64,000 bases of DNA from Bostrychus sinensis (GCA_020698575.1 CM036257.1:21033520-21097519); one strand, 5' to 3'; shown: positions 1 to 11,648, counted from the first letter of the stretch. Made by a program: numbers and translations. The notes: generated from the letters alone by a model not told the origin.

Positions 1-1129
1 ATTTCAACGACCTCAAAAATAACCCTATCGTAAAATCTAATTTAGGGTCAACTTGGACACTTGTGACAAATGCTAGCACCAAACAGCTTAAATATTGTCT
101 TTGGAGACTCTTCAGAGGCTAAAAATACTAGTAATCACAGAGGAAGTATTTGCATTATCAGCGTGACTTATTAAGCAAGGTGGCAGCAAACATGGCCAAA
201 ACAACAGTAAGAAGGACCATATACTCTTCAACATGTACACAAAAAGCCCTATAAAATTTGAGTTCAATCTTGAGCCCCCTTAAAATATTCAGGTAGCAGT
301 GGCCCTTTTTTGATGAAAAAAAAAACAACAACAAAAAAACACATTGTAAAACGCATTAGCAAAGCAGCTCCCATATTACATGGCGCTGCTAAGAATGTTT
401 TCCTGGTAAATTACTGGGTGGTATGTGTGAAGAAGCCTTCATGTTCATGATGTTTTAATGCCTTTTGCACAGAAGTGAATATGTCACGGCTCCTTGTCAT
501 TCAGATGTTTGTTGGCTGCCTCTGAATCCAGCGAACACTATTTCATAGTCAGGGCCACTGAAATGTCCTCGGCGCAGGCATCGCTAATTAAATTTTAATC
601 ATTTCATTTTCTGTCATTCAGGCAGGAGATGGACTGTGTTTTGAAAAGCAGCTCAAAGCTCGATGTTGTTCCACCTCTCAGTACATCTTCTCTCAAATAC
701 ACTGCTTTGTGCCTGTGCAGATGGGTTGCATATGATACCTGATACCCACAGCACAGCGCATTAGCCTTCTCTTTTATTGACCAAGGCAATTTCCTGCCTT
801 TTTCAACTATATTTACCCAAACTGAATGTAGTCTACCGGCAAAGAGCATTTTTAGATGGAAAGATGAAAATTTGAATGTTTCCTTTTTTATTTATCTGTT
901 ATCTTTGATGATGCACATGACTTTCTGGTGTATTGGACAAATTTAGAGTAAGAGCGCTAGAGAAATGTTTACATGGGCTGACTACATTGGAATATATTAA
1001 ACTGTCAAATTATTGTGGTTAGTTATTAGGATATTACCAGTCTTGTTAAGGTTAGATCAATTTTTCTGATTAATTTCACACCAGTCTTGCATACTCATAT
1101 TTTAGACAGGCAAGAATATTATTTTTTTT
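1..1129. other. intron sequence with no recognised gene or repeat
   Basis: This is part of the RNGTT intron upstream of 7856. I see no exon with splice sites and no recognised transposon. Short reading frames here lack any protein resemblance. A poly-A rich patch lies near 318-342. The stretch about 360-850 looks repeat-poor. Confidence 0.5.
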
Positions 1130-1260
1130 GTATAGTGTGACAGTGGCACAGGTGGTTAAGCAGATCATACTGTTGTTTCCTTTGGCAAGGTACTTCACCT
1201 ACATTGCCTTCTCCAGTCACAGTATGTGGCTGTTTGCGACAGGTGTATCTCATTGGCTGA
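1130..1260 (+). repeat. degenerate tRNA-derived SINE fragment
   Basis: The text 'cagtggcacaggtggttaag' resembles a decayed Pol III A box region. It is followed by 'tttggcaaggtacttcacct' and then 'gtatgtggctgtttgcgaca'. The same order of motifs occurs in the better copy at 21690-21945. It is heavily mutated and its ends are uncertain. Confidence 0.45.
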
Positions 1261-2480
1261 ACTCATGTTATTTTGATCTTTGACATTGATTTTTTTTTTT
1301 TTATCTTAGCCTACAATGCACTTGTCTGCTTTTTGAAAGGTGCAGTTAGGAGTTAGAAATGTAGGAGTCTAGTATTTAACGTAAAAAAGAAAAAGTTAAA
1401 TTAGTTTGTTTTCCTAGATGTGATAAATGCAGAACTAGACTGTGTTTAGTGTGTTGGACTTGCCATGCCATGCTGTAATATTGGATAGAGACAGAGATCC
1501 AGTTAGATGGTTTAATCAAACAGGAAGTATAGTCCAACAACAGTATAGTCCAAGTGACATTTTCTGTGGTGTCTGGGAGATTAACTTGAAAACCAAAAAA
1601 TTTTGTTTGCAACTTTACATTGGGAATCATTAGTGTAGTGGTCATGTTCGATTTACTGCATAATACAGTACTATAGCTGTGCTGCTAATTAAAGAAGATA
1701 TATTTCATTCTTAGAAAAAAATGGACAAGTACTGAATAGAGCTAAAAGTGTGCTGGCTGTGAAGCATGGTGCAGTTTCAAACAGCCTTTATAGCTTTTTG
1801 TCTTGCTGTCTTTATTTAACCCCACTCACAAATACAGTTGGTAACAGAAATGCTTGCTTAGTAATGACTTTTTTTTATTTGCAAGTATTTTGTTTACTGC
1901 CTTATAATTTTTCATCTCACACCACATTTATAACCTTCTCTCTCTCTCAATTTCCTTCCGCCTTTGATAAGCTCTCCTCAAACTTCACACAGCGTAGTTA
2001 TGTGCTCTCATTTATTAGATTTGGCATTTGGTATTACTTTACAGGTGAACATTTTTAGAGGCATACGATATGTTTTTAGATTGATTTCCTACCTTCACAC
2101 CGGCGTCAGTCATAGCAGCAGCAGAGCCCTCTGAACGCGCTGGTGGAGAATATTAAACACAGACTGAAGACCCTCTTATTGACTGTGGGCTTAGTTTTAT
2201 TATAGTCAAGGCCACACGCTACAAATCTCATACACTTTCAATCCACTCACTCAAACATTGATGTCTTGTGTCTAGTCCAGGAATTAGTCAGGTCCCTAAG
2301 GAAACTTGAGCCTTGGTAACAGCATTAGTATGTTCAAGGAGCAGATAAATGTTCAAATACATTTTTTAGTATAGAATCTGAAATGGAAGAAACTACAATA
2401 AATGTAATAAATAAAATGAAAATATTGCTTAGTTTGTAACTTTTAACTTGTCATCCCTGTGTTTAACTGGCCATTGTCCT
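1261..2480. other. intron sequence without identified features
   Basis: AT-rich intronic sequence with short homopolymer runs (1290-1302 T-rich). Open frames such as 1750-2058 show no domain, no splice context and no recognisable homology. I see nothing else to report. Confidence 0.5.
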
Positions 2481-2485
2481 CTGTG

Positions 2486-2745
2486 TAGGGCTGCAGCTAA
2501 CAATTATTTTGACAAATGATTAATCTGGTTATAGTTCCCGTTAAAACATCCTACTAATTCTGCTAAAAATCACTTCTATACATCTATACACACAAATATA
2601 TTTTTAATCAAAAACACATTTTTTACAGTTTTTAACTGTTTCTGCGGTCTTTGTTATAAAACCTACTCTCTCAGCACACGGCATGTTGAATATCCCAGTT
2701 AGCTAGTTAATCAATTACTAAATGTTAATAATATATTACAATTGA
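2486..2745. repeat. hAT-like 'agggctgcagctaac' repeat remnant
   Basis: The left edge reads 'agggctgcagctaacaatta' and the right part contains 'agttaatcaattactaaatg'. Both are typical of old fish non-autonomous DNA elements of this sequence type. I see no clean target duplication, so boundaries and class are tentative. Confidence 0.35.
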
Positions 2746-2779
2746 TGGATTTTTGAATGTCTCCTACTTTCTTGACTTG

Positions 2780-3150
2780 TATGTAGCAGCTGAGACCTGT
2801 TGTTTTGACCTTCTCTCCATATTTGGTCATGAGATGTTAGTCGACATGTTCCTGCTCTCTAGCACTGTCTCCTAGGCATGAAATGTGAACCCTAACCACC
2901 TAAGCTTAGTCCGTTTTTGATCAGTCTATATGTCAACCCAGGGACAGTTATCTCTTCTGTATCCTATATAAGATATTGGGAAACTACACTCTTAGTTCAG
3001 ACTTTCAGACTTTCGGGTGTTCAGATTTCTGTCATCTCTCTGCTATGTCTGTTCCATTAAAGCAACCTTACTGACCACAGTCACACTATGGCCTTGGTGT
3101 TCCCTGCTTTTCTGTTTTCATGATATCAACACTTGAATCATTTGATTACT
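2780..3150 (+). repeat. possible solo LTR-like sequence
   Basis: The block contains a TATA-like 'ctatataagata' near 2963, a start-like 'ctcttagttcag' and a polyadenylation-like 'attaaagcaacc' near 3056. It ends near 'tatcaaca' before 3133. This order fits the U3-R-U5 layout of an LTR. I found no convincing target site duplication or internal retroviral sequence, so it could also be unrelated unique DNA. Confidence 0.25.
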
Positions 3151-3206
3151 TGTTAAAGCCCTACCTTGGTATACCTCGCCTCACGCCCATAGTTGTTGTG
3201 ATAGAC

Positions 3207-4216
3207 CAGGGATCACCAACTAAAATTCACCGAGGTCCAATTGGTGAAAATTTTCTCGCGCGAAGGTCCGGAGCATCACAATGTTGATTTGTACCTCAAA
3301 AATAAATAAGTAAAATCATTGTAGTCACATCAGTGTCTACATTATGGCAATAGCATTTTGCTAACATAAGCATCAGTTTAAAACTAGGGGATATCAAATA
3401 ATAAAATAAAAAAGTTTTTTTCTTATGTTAATCAAATACAGTTAAAAAAAATCAAACAAAATTCTTTTATAATGGTCCTTGGCTCAGAACACAGGAGACA
3501 CAGGAGTTTAGAGCTGATCTCTGTTCCTTTCTACATCTGTCTCTCTCATTTCTCCGTTGTCTGTCTCACAGTCACCGCTCCATATGTTTCCAAATCCTCA
3601 GATCTGATTGGTTGATAGTGTCATACGCAAGATTTTCTGTCTGCTTTTACGCAGGAGACAATTCACCCATTTAAACTAAAGTGGAACGTACTGCGGCTCA
3701 AAACACAGGTTTCCTCTTAATTCTCTGGTGAATATGAGGCAGCTCTGTCCTCTGTGGAACAGAGGGACAGACACTGAGAGGAGAGGGGTGAGCCTCGACA
3801 GAGAGACACTGAGAGGGGAGGGGTGAGCCTCGACAGAGATACACCGAGAGGGCAGAGCCGCTCACAGCCTGTGTCGCCTCCTCTCTCGCCGCTCCATAAA
3901 AACAAAACTTAAGTCTGTTGTAAACGGGACAGTCCTGTCCCTCCGCACTCAGTCTGGATCTACTCCTCTCATTTTGTTGGACAGTAACAGAAAACACAGC
4001 TGATTTAACCCCCGCACTGTTCATGTTAAAGTTTTAAAGCACCAGGATACGATGCTGTTGACGCGCCGCAGCGGCGCCTCTCTCGCACCGCTGCGCTCCC
4101 GGGGAGTGAACAGGCTGAACGGGTTCGGGTCCGCGGAGTGGGACAGAGGTTTGGGTCCGGATGGGAGGGCATCTGGGTCCGGATTCGGACCGCGGTCCGC
4201 CTGTTAACGACCTCTG
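3207..4216. mobile_element. non-autonomous hAT element with perfect 8-bp TSD
   Basis: The element starts 'cagggatcaccaac' and its other end, read on the opposite strand, is 'cagaggtcgttaac', giving imperfect 14-bp terminal inverted repeats. It is flanked on both sides by the identical octamer tgatagac (3199-3206 and 4217-4224), the target duplication length of the hAT superfamily. It is 1010 bp long with no transposase frame. The interior holds a GC-rich right part and a short tandem repeat at about 3770-3850. Open frames on the minus strand (for example 3698-4024) arise from that repeat and the GC-rich tail and have no transposase motifs. Confidence 0.87.
3770..3850. repeat. short tandem repeat inside the hAT element
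   Basis: A unit of about 35 bases containing 'gaggggtgagcctcgacaga' occurs twice, followed by a partial third copy. It keeps overlapping reading frames open on the minus strand without coding meaning. Confidence 0.7.
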
Positions 4217-4224
4217 TGATAGAC

Positions 4225-4800
4225 TTTAACCACAAGTGTAATAGACGGAAGAATGTGAATGAATGAATTAACTTGAATCAGGATTCCTATTAACCACGAT
4301 AACAGTGGTCAATAAATGTGTGAGAGGAAACACCTAAAGCATTGTATTTACAACGCAGTTTCCAGCCCTAACACTCAGATTGAATTATAAAATGTTAATC
4401 ACAACATGAAAGATTGTGGTCCAAATATTAAGCTTTTTGATTGCTGTAATATGGATTTGGTGAAAACAATAAAAGTTGTAGCCAAAAGACTTTTCTCAGG
4501 AGTGAAGCGGTGAAATTGCTTTACATGATAGGGCCACACAAAAGTTAATAAACTAAAAAACACATCTCTGAAAATAAGTAGTTTGTATTATTTCTGATTT
4601 CAAAGTGAAAATCTAGCAAACATTTGAACACTTAATAAAAATGTTTGTGTTTTTATGCTGGCAGCACCTTACTAACTGATTACTACCAAGTACAATATTG
4701 CTTGGGTTTTAAAGTGACAGCTAAATTGCCAAAAGACTTCAATCATTTTAAGCAAACACAAATGCAACCATCCTAACTAAATAATTGAATTAGAAATTGA
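4225..4800. other. intron sequence between hAT element and LINE
   Basis: AT-rich intronic DNA. I see no exon, no inverted termini and no recognised repeat. Confidence 0.45.
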
Positions 4801-4804
4801 ATAA

Positions 4805-6033
4805 GAGGACTGTGTAGGCATTTCTGGTACTGCCCTTAAATGGTGTAAGTCCTATCTTGAAAACAGGAAGTACTTTGTTGAAATCGATAACTGTGTGTCA
4901 GACCAAATGGCCCTGACCTGTGGGGTGCCCCAGGGGTCCATCCTGGGACCTCTTTTGTTCAATCTTTACATGCTCCCTTTAGGCCAATTAATAAGCAGCA
5001 ATAACATATCCTACCACAATTATGCAGACGACGCTCAGATTTACATCTCACTGACAGCAGGTGAATATGGACCTGTGGATTCACTCTGTCACTGCATCCA
5101 ACAGATCAATGAGTGGATGAGAAACAACTTTCTCCAGCTAAACACAGACAAGACTGAAATAATCACTTTTGGCCCACAGAAACAAAGACAAGGTGTCTGT
5201 AGTCACCTCGAGTCTCTTTCACTAAAACCTACAAGTCAGGTTACAAATCTCGGGGTAATCATGGACTCTGACTTGAACTTCAGCAGTCACATTAAATCTA
5301 TAACATCATCAGCATTTTACCATCTCAAAAACATTGCCAGAATCAAAGGTACACTGTCTAAACCAGACCTAGAGAGACTTATTCATGTTCATCTCCAGCA
5401 GGTTAGACTACTGTAACGGTCTGCTCACTGGACTCACTGAGCGAGCTGTAAGACAGCTGCAGTACATCTAGAATGCTGCTGTTCGGGTCCTGACCAAAAC
5501 CAGGAAGTACGACCATATTAGTCCTGTCCTCAGGTCTCTGCATTGGCTTCCTGTTGCTCAGAGAATAGACTTTAAAACATCTCTGCTTGTGTACAAGTCT
5601 CTCCATGGCTTAGCACCAAAGTACATCTCTGACCTGTTGGTCCCATATGAACCATCTCGGACTCTGAGAACCTCAGGGACAGGTCTCTGCTGGTGCCCAG
5701 AGTCAGGACTAAACTCGGTGAAGCAGTGTTTCAGTTTTATGCAGCTAAACTCTGGAACAGTCTTCCTGACGATGTTAGACAGACCTCTACTCTGACAATG
5801 TTCAAGTCCAGACTTAAAACTGTTCTTTTTAGCTGTGCATATGCCAACTGAAAGTGTTTTATCTGCACTCTTCTCTTTTAATTTAATTTTAAATTGATTC
5901 TTAATTATACTCTTTAAATTTGATTTTATTGTTTTAATTGTGTTTTGTACTTTTAAATTTGCCATTTTTTCTGTGAAGCACTTTGAATTGCTCTGTGTAT
6001 GAATTGTGCTATACAAATAAACTTGCCTTGCCT
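4805..6033 (+). mobile_element. 5'-truncated L2-like LINE (reverse transcriptase 3' half)
   Basis: An open frame from about 4805 to 5416 encodes the palm half of a non-LTR reverse transcriptase. GVPQGSILGPLLF is motif B and YADD at 5021-5032 is the catalytic motif C, both intact. Near 5388 a single-base loss moves the frame. The coding text then continues in other frames to about 5800 through the L2-type C-terminal block (for example YKSLHGLAPKYISDLL from 5592). A 3' tail follows, ending 'aataaacttgccttgcctt' near 6033, typical of fish L2/CR1-group LINEs. The endonuclease and N-terminal RT are missing, consistent with 5' truncation on insertion. The clade name L2 is inferred from sequence style. 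Confidence 0.88.
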
Positions 6034-6039
6034 TTTCTA

Positions 6040-6885
6040 CAAATCCCATAGTTGGACTAATCTTGTCAGTCAATATTTCATAAACCAGTGGAGACGAACC
6101 ACTCTGCAAATGTTTTTACATCTCAACATAAACTCATTTTTGAAAGCTCAGTGCTTTCTTGTTTTGTTTCCTACTTGACTGACTTTTTGACATTGCATTT
6201 TACATCTGTTTGTAACATAACAATTCCCAGACTCAGCCCTATTCCTCTGTCTTCCCATCACTATACGCCTGCTGTTGTTCATCATGTGGAAAATATGCTT
6301 TAATTGTACAGTAGCTCTGTGTGGTCCCTCCGGTCTTTTCCATCTCATATGGCAAGGCAGGTTCCTTCTCCTCGCAACAGCTGTGCCGCGGTTTGGTGTT
6401 AATGGATTAGATGAAATCCGCTCATTGCAGTCATCACTAGCCTAATGATTTGTAGCTTTTCCTGTCTTCCTCTGACTTACAGATATTGATGTCCTAGTTG
6501 AGCGTTATCAATCATCAGGGCATATAGAGTTGAGTTTTGGGCTGAAAAACAAGACATCAGTGAAGACAGATGTTGGGTCTTGGTAATCTGCTGTCGCTAT
6601 AACCTTGTTTCCACTTGAGAGGTACGGTAGGGATTGGCCCAGTATGGGGAAGTTACCAAATGGTGTCCCCAAAGAGGGTAGCATCCCATACTGCTTTAGG
6701 GAAGTCTGTGGTTAGCTTTCCAAATAGCAAAGCTAAAACAGCTGTGTATTGGACAACAGAGTGAAGTTGTAGTTGTTTTTTTCTTTTCAAATTAAACTTT
6801 TGATAAACATATTTCAGGAGTAAAACTCGAGTTTATAAGACACAACTGTGTCCAGCTGTAGACCTTTTGCTATGTGAATCAAAAA
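6040..6885. other. intron sequence, nothing recognised
   Basis: No exon or identified transposon. The short frames at 6088-6348 on both strands show no domain. Confidence 0.45.
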
Positions 6886-6889
6886 CATT

Positions 6890-7245
6890 GAATTGGCTGG
6901 CTATAATGCATTAAACTTGAGCAGAGAACATTTGGCTTAGGTCTCTTGACTCTCCCTGCTGGAAACGGTGGGAAATGGACAAAGCATAAAATGCACAGCT
7001 ATTAACAACATGACGCTAATAGATAGATAAATGAGCTGACTGCTTCATAGTGACAGCATAGAATTGCACAGGAGCAGTTCCTGGTTTCACATGTCTACAT
7101 AGAGAAGTGAGGCTGAGCGTTTTCAAATCATTAGAAGGGAACAGGCCTAGCATAGAGGATTATTCAAACAAGGGCGAATGACAAAAATTACTCCTCCAGC
7201 TATGTTTTTTGAGGTGGAAACAACATTGTAACATGGTTAAATTCT
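6890..7245 (-). repeat. dispersed repeat family A, minus-strand copy
   Basis: Read on the minus strand, this contains the ordered landmarks 'tgtttccacctcaaaaa', 'gaaaccaggaactgctcct', 'agctcatttatcta' and 'tttccagcaggga'. They occur in the same order in the plus-strand copies at 8346-8902 and 40734-41184. It has no coding capacity. I do not recognise the family by name. Confidence 0.7.
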
Positions 7246-7604
7246 CAAAAAAGTTGATTTAGCTGACTAGGGGATCTTTAAACTCAAGCAAGACTTTTGA
7301 CATGAATCAGTGAGCCTAAAAAATTAGGATTCAATAAACCTGAAGCATATTTCTAAAATTGCAGTAATCTGTATAGCTACACCTCCCGCCCCTGATACAG
7401 GATACACACAAAGATTTACTTCATTCTTCATAATAAATATTGGCAATGCCTTCAGGTTTTAATTGTCCTTTTCCTATTTGGATTTTTTATCTCTTATACA
7501 GTAGAAGCACACTTTTGTTTTTTGTTTTTGTTACTGTTACGTAGCAGTCAGCTCTTTCCAGGTCACAGCAAAGTAGAACACATAAGCTTCTTTAGTGGTT
7601 ACTT

Positions 7605-7695
7605 ATCAGTAAGAACAAGGCTCAATGATAGAGCATTTACCCCTGAACTGGGAAATCTGCAGTTTTAATCCAGGTCTGAGCACTATATTGTTACT
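7605..7695 (+). repeat. tRNA-like SINE fragment, 'cctgaactgg' family
   Basis: The text 'ggctcaatgatagagcattt' resembles a Pol III A box, followed by 'cccctgaactggg' and 'ttttaatccaggtctg' as a weak B box. Related copies lie at 9988-10210, 19932-20135, 42490-42600 and 43725-43795. It lies 160 bp upstream of the RNGTT exon. Confidence 0.6.
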
Positions 7696-7855
7696 ACTTT
7701 GAAGTAGTTCCTTAGCTGTGGTCTGGCTTTTTGTGCTTCTAGTTTTTGATCTAATCCTTCTAGTTAACGTTCAATACAATCTTCTGTCTCTATCTTCCCC
7801 TTTTGTGACATTACTTAACCAATATTTTGTCTTTTTTTTTTTTCTTTTTTTTCAG

Positions 7856-7924
7856 CTTTTGGAAGGCAGCTTCACGTCCCAGGTCAGCCACGAAGTTGAC
7901 GGCCTTATCTTCCAGCCGTGCGGG
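7856..7924 (+). CDS. rngtt: RNGTT (mRNA capping enzyme) internal exon, guanylyltransferase motif IV
   Basis: This 69-base exon encodes 23 codons beginning LLEGSF and ending DGLIFQPCG. It is preceded by a long T-rich polypyrimidine tract ending in cag and followed by a gtaagc donor. The peptide is the segment of the metazoan capping enzyme guanylyltransferase domain carrying nucleotidyltransferase motif IV (DGLIFQP), which helps bind the guanylate. The enzyme removes the gamma phosphate from nascent RNA polymerase II transcripts and adds the GMP cap in the nucleus. The exon is in phase 0 at both ends, so it joins cleanly to the exon at 38792. No stop or frameshift is present. The upstream exons, including the KxDG nucleotidyl-lysine motif, must lie before the window. 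Identification rests on protein motif recognition and matching phases, and I consider it secure. Confidence 0.93.
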
Positions 7925-8161
7925 GTAAGCCTTCATCTACTGTGCCTGTCTGTCACTTAACAAAGCCACACTGCCCCAGGTTTGATTGCCATAGTCGTAT
8001 CTTTTGCTAGCTTTGAGCTCCTACATGAAGACTGGACAGCTTGTCACTACCACCCACTGTTTGTCACTGTCTGTATCAACATTGCCCTCAGTTATTGCAA
8101 AGGAAAACCACACTCCCACGTCCACACAACCTTGTCTGGACAATGCACAGTAAAGAGGACA

Positions 8162-8335
8162 TACAGTACTGTGCAAAAGTTTTAGGCAGGTGTGACAAAA
8201 TGAAACTAAGAGTGCTTTAAGAGAATTTGATATATTATTTTTGTTATTTATATTTCAAGAAAGGTCAGTAATGGGCTGTGAACAAACTGATTAGTTTTGG
8301 TGTGGATCCAGATCACTGTTTAGATAAAAGAGTGT
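8162..8335 (+). repeat. fragment of 'ctgtgcaaaagttttag' element joined to another repeat
   Basis: It begins 'acagtactgtgcaaaagttt', the same terminus as the element at 48567-48755. It runs into 'aaggtcagtaatgggctgtg' and 'ttttggtgtggatcc', which match the repeat family at 42305, 43325, 28775 and 54805. The second terminus is missing. Confidence 0.5.
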
Positions 8336-8345
8336 TTTCATCCCA

Positions 8346-8902
8346 GGTCCCCTGTTATGATAAATCAACATTTTTAAGTGTTTAACCTTGTTAGGGTGTT
8401 TGTTTCCACCTCAAAAAGAATACCTGGAGTTGTATTTTGTTTCAGTCACGCATGTTTGATTGATCCTGTTTGCAAACCCTGTCCTCTTCTAACGTTCTGG
8501 AAACACTCAGTGTCACCACTCTACATGAACACTTGAAACCAGGAAGTGCTCCTACATGTTTCTAAAGCCTATACACTGTCACCGGACTTGTTCTCATGAT
8601 TTCAATGCTTAAACTTCCGTCAGCACGAAGCAGTTAGCTCATTTATCTACAATATATGTTGCTAATAGCTGTAGTAAATAGCCATTTTATAGTCTGGGTA
8701 ATCCTTAACATTTCCAGCAGGGGGCGACAGACACCTAATCAAAGCATTCTCTACAAATTCGAAGTACAGCTCCCCAAAAGAAGACTGTTTCCACACATAT
8801 ACATTATTTTAAGTTCTAAAACATGAAATGCTAATGCAAAGGTGTCCAAAACTATTTTGCTTAAAAGCTTGAAAAAAAGCATAATTGGGCACTTTTATAG
8901 GA
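8346..8902 (+). repeat. dispersed repeat family A, copy 1
   Basis: The block starts 'ggtcccctgttatgata' and carries 'tgtttccacctcaaaaag', 'ctaaagcctatacactgtca', 'agctcatttatct', 'cagcagggggcgacagac' and 'aaggtgtccaaaactatttt'. All of these recur in order at 40734-41184. The hAT element at 8911 inserted into its right end, because the flank resumes at 9899. Non-coding, family unnamed by me. Confidence 0.78.
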
Positions 8903-8910
8903 TTCTGTAC

Positions 8911-9898
8911 TAGGGCTGGGCAATATGGCAAAAAATTTAGTCATGATTTTTTTCCCCATATTGGTCGATCTTGAGTTTTTTTTATTCGATTTTATGTTTA
9001 GAATTAAAACTAATAATTATGGCTTTGATTCATCCTTAGATTTAGGTTTTATAGGAAAGTGGGGGATTTAATATAAAGTCTTTCATTGCAAGGCTTAGTT
9101 TTTATACAGTAATAACTGTAATAATTTAAACAAATAAAAAAGGCAAGCTGATATGTTGTAAATTTTTAAACAACTGAAAACGTTCAGTTCCTTGCTCTTT
9201 GAGAGAGCAGTGTCTGAACTGCAGCAGCTCCAATGATGAGAGCAGGAAAAACTCCTGTCTGTTTTTAAAGTACTGTCCTGTCACTCCTCACACGTCCACG
9301 AACCAGTTCCCTCATTTTGTCACATGATTCACCTTAAAATCGCCTATTTTAAACTCCGTGCTGATCGTGAAACCTTTTCACGTAGGTAAGAAGACGCGGA
9401 AATGAAGCGCGTCACGCGCGGCACTGCAGATGTGCGCTCCTTCAACTTGACTGCGAACTGCGACTTGTGCACCCCATTTCCAAATCCCTGGTGGCGTTTT
9501 TGCAGTGTTAGGACAGGGAAAAATGTATTTGGATAGTTTTGCCTGTTTGTCCTATGGAGTAATTGCAGCGTAAAATGATTGTATGGACTGCTGTTTTTGT
9601 GCAGCACAGCAAATGCTAGCTTAGTTCCACTATTAGCACTGTTGCTGCAGTTGTTCCTGTTATTGCATGTTTTTAAAGCTTTTTGTATTTAAATGCATAG
9701 TACCTTTTAGGTGATTATTCCTCTAAACTCCACTCTTGTTCTTTCTGTTGCTGACGCTGTAATAGGTGGCCAGTAATCTGCCGCTGCACTGTCTGGAGAC
9801 TTGTCCAGATTGAATAAAAAGGCTCCAAGCTATTCACTGAGATCAACCCTATATCTAATCACGATTCAACTTTAAATGCGATTTTTGCCACAGCCCTA
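8911..9898. mobile_element. non-autonomous hAT element with perfect 8-bp TSD
   Basis: The left end is 'tagggctgggcaatatggca' and the right end, read on the opposite strand, is 'tagggctgtggcaaaaatcg', so the first eight bases match exactly. The octamer ttctgtac flanks both sides (8903-8910 and 9899-9906). It is 988 bp long, AT-rich, with a GC-rich patch at 9340-9500, and encodes no transposase. The minus-strand frame at 9344-9607 has no hAT motif. This is a deletion derivative or MITE mobilised in trans. Confidence 0.9.
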
Positions 9899-9987
9899 TT
9901 CTGTACCAATTTGAGATACGGACCGTCGATACTAACTTCCAACACCAAAACAAATTATTAGTTTTAGTAGAGTCTTTACCATTGTGA

Positions 9988-10210
9988 GACATAAGGGTTT
10001 TGTGGCTCAATGGAAAGAGCATTTACACATGAACTAGGTGACTTTCAATTTTGAGTCCAGGTCTGGGCACTACCATTGCGAGATTTGACCAGTGCCTTAG
10101 CAGATGTCTCTCCAAGTGCTTCTTCTTTTTTAGATGTTTTTTGTGTGTATAATTTTCTATATTTTTGTAGATTGACACACCTTTCTTTGTTATATTCCTA
10201 AAACCCTGCC
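9988..10210 (+). repeat. tRNA-like SINE copy, 'catgaactagg' variant
   Basis: It reads 'ttgtggctcaatggaaagag' (A-box-like), 'ttgagtccaggtctgggcac' (B-box-like) and then a body containing 'attgacacacctttctttgt'. The copy at 19932-20135 shows the same order, including 'cattgatacacctttttttg'. Head-to-tail agreement of two copies supports a real SINE family. Confidence 0.65.
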
Positions 10211-10219
10211 TGAGACGTT

Positions 10220-10790
10220 TGGATTGTACTGTATATGAGTTAACTTTGCATGCTATATAGTTATTTGTAGCGCTATTTGAATTTTTTTTTATCTTGGACT
10301 GATACTGTTTTCTCCTACCGTGATGGACTCAAGGTCTCATCCCCTCATATATATCTGAAATATGCCTTGCCCAATACATGAATGGAAAATTGAGGCAAGA
10401 TTGTAGCCCGATACATGAGACCCATATTAAACAGAGGAGGAGATATGGGCTGAAGCTGCAGGCTGTCCAAGTCTTGGAAAAGTATTGACACCCACACAGT
10501 ATTCTTCCATATTTTATTTGTTTTACCACTAAAATATTTATGAAATAGCATAAAGCCAGAGATGTAGTGCGTCAGCTTTTCTTAGCCGTGAGATCGACAT
10601 AAAACACAGTAGCATTTATAGCTTCAGAGCTGGGTAAAAACTGGAGTCTCTTAAAGCATCGCTCAATATGGCTTCAGACACACCAGTCAACAAACTCAGT
10701 GGATTTGGAAGATTTAGTTAGATGTATGTTTGTAATGAAAAAGGTCTACAAATTCTCAAAGGTCATTATGTCAAAATGTAGTGTATTCTG
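10220..10790. other. intron sequence, nothing recognised
   Basis: No exon or repeat identified. The overlapping minus frames at 10329-10551 have no homology that I can see. Confidence 0.45.
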
Positions 10791-10832
10791 AAAACTGGTA
10801 CTCAGGCCAGCCAGACCAATTCACTTTATTAG

Positions 10833-11640
10833 TAGGGATGTCCGGATCAACTTTTTTTGGCTGCCAATACCGATCATTTCATGTTTAGTTTTGTCCGAGC
10901 CGAGGTCCGATACCAATCTTTTTCCTTATTATTTTTTGCATTTTGTAATATAATAATTTGTAATATAATAACATTGTAATATAATAACATATTGCATATT
11001 GCTATGTTTTTATGCAAAATGTCTGAACAAAACAGCACCATTGTGCATTACTCTCACAGTGACATAAGTGAAGACATAAATGTCTTTTAGTTTAAGCCCC
11101 CTCTGCTTCTAAAGGCCAGTTCTAGTATAATATACACCATTACACCATAGAAGCCTGTGAAAAGACACAAAGTTAGCGCTGAAGGCTGCACATCACACTA
11201 CACTGTTTGTTTTGGCTAAACTGCTGCCACATCTAAACGGATTGCTAAGGTAAAAGGACTACTTTCTTTGTGATTATTAGTGTTTCATCTGCAGAGTCTC
11301 CACAGTCAGTATTTAAGTTGCTGTAGGCGCTAGCATTAGCCACAACACTGCTAACAGCTGCAGCTCTTGAGGGACCTACTTCACTGAAGTTGATTTGACA
11401 TCGTCCAAGGTAATAAAAAAAACAACAACAAAAAAACTTACAAAATTATTCAAATTAATGTGTTCTGTCTAGTCCTACTGCAACACTACTACTACATGCT
11501 GCAGTGGTTTGTGTTTTGGTTTGCGGCAGACATAAAACATAAGATTGGCCCAATCACGTGACTAAAACCAATCCGATCATTAAAAAATTCCTTGATCAGC
11601 GTCCGATACCGATCTCTTGATCGGGATCAGGACATCCCTA
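10833..11640. mobile_element. non-autonomous hAT element with near-perfect 8-bp TSD
   Basis: The ends are 'tagggatgtccggatcaac' and, on the opposite strand, 'tagggatgtcctgatcccga', giving about 16 bp of inverted repeat with one mismatch. The flanking octamers tttattag (10825-10832) and tttcttag (11641-11648) differ at one base. It is 808 bp with no transposase frame. A short tandem array of 'tgtaatataataacat' lies near 10945-11000. Confidence 0.88.
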
Positions 11641-11648
11641 TTTCTTAG

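Noticed and set aside
2780..3150. A full endogenous retrovirus
   Set aside because: There is at most a solo LTR-like block. No gag, pol or env text and no second LTR were seen.
3698..4024. 108-codon minus-strand frame as a host gene
   Set aside because: It lies inside a delimited hAT element and its middle is the translation of a tandem repeat.
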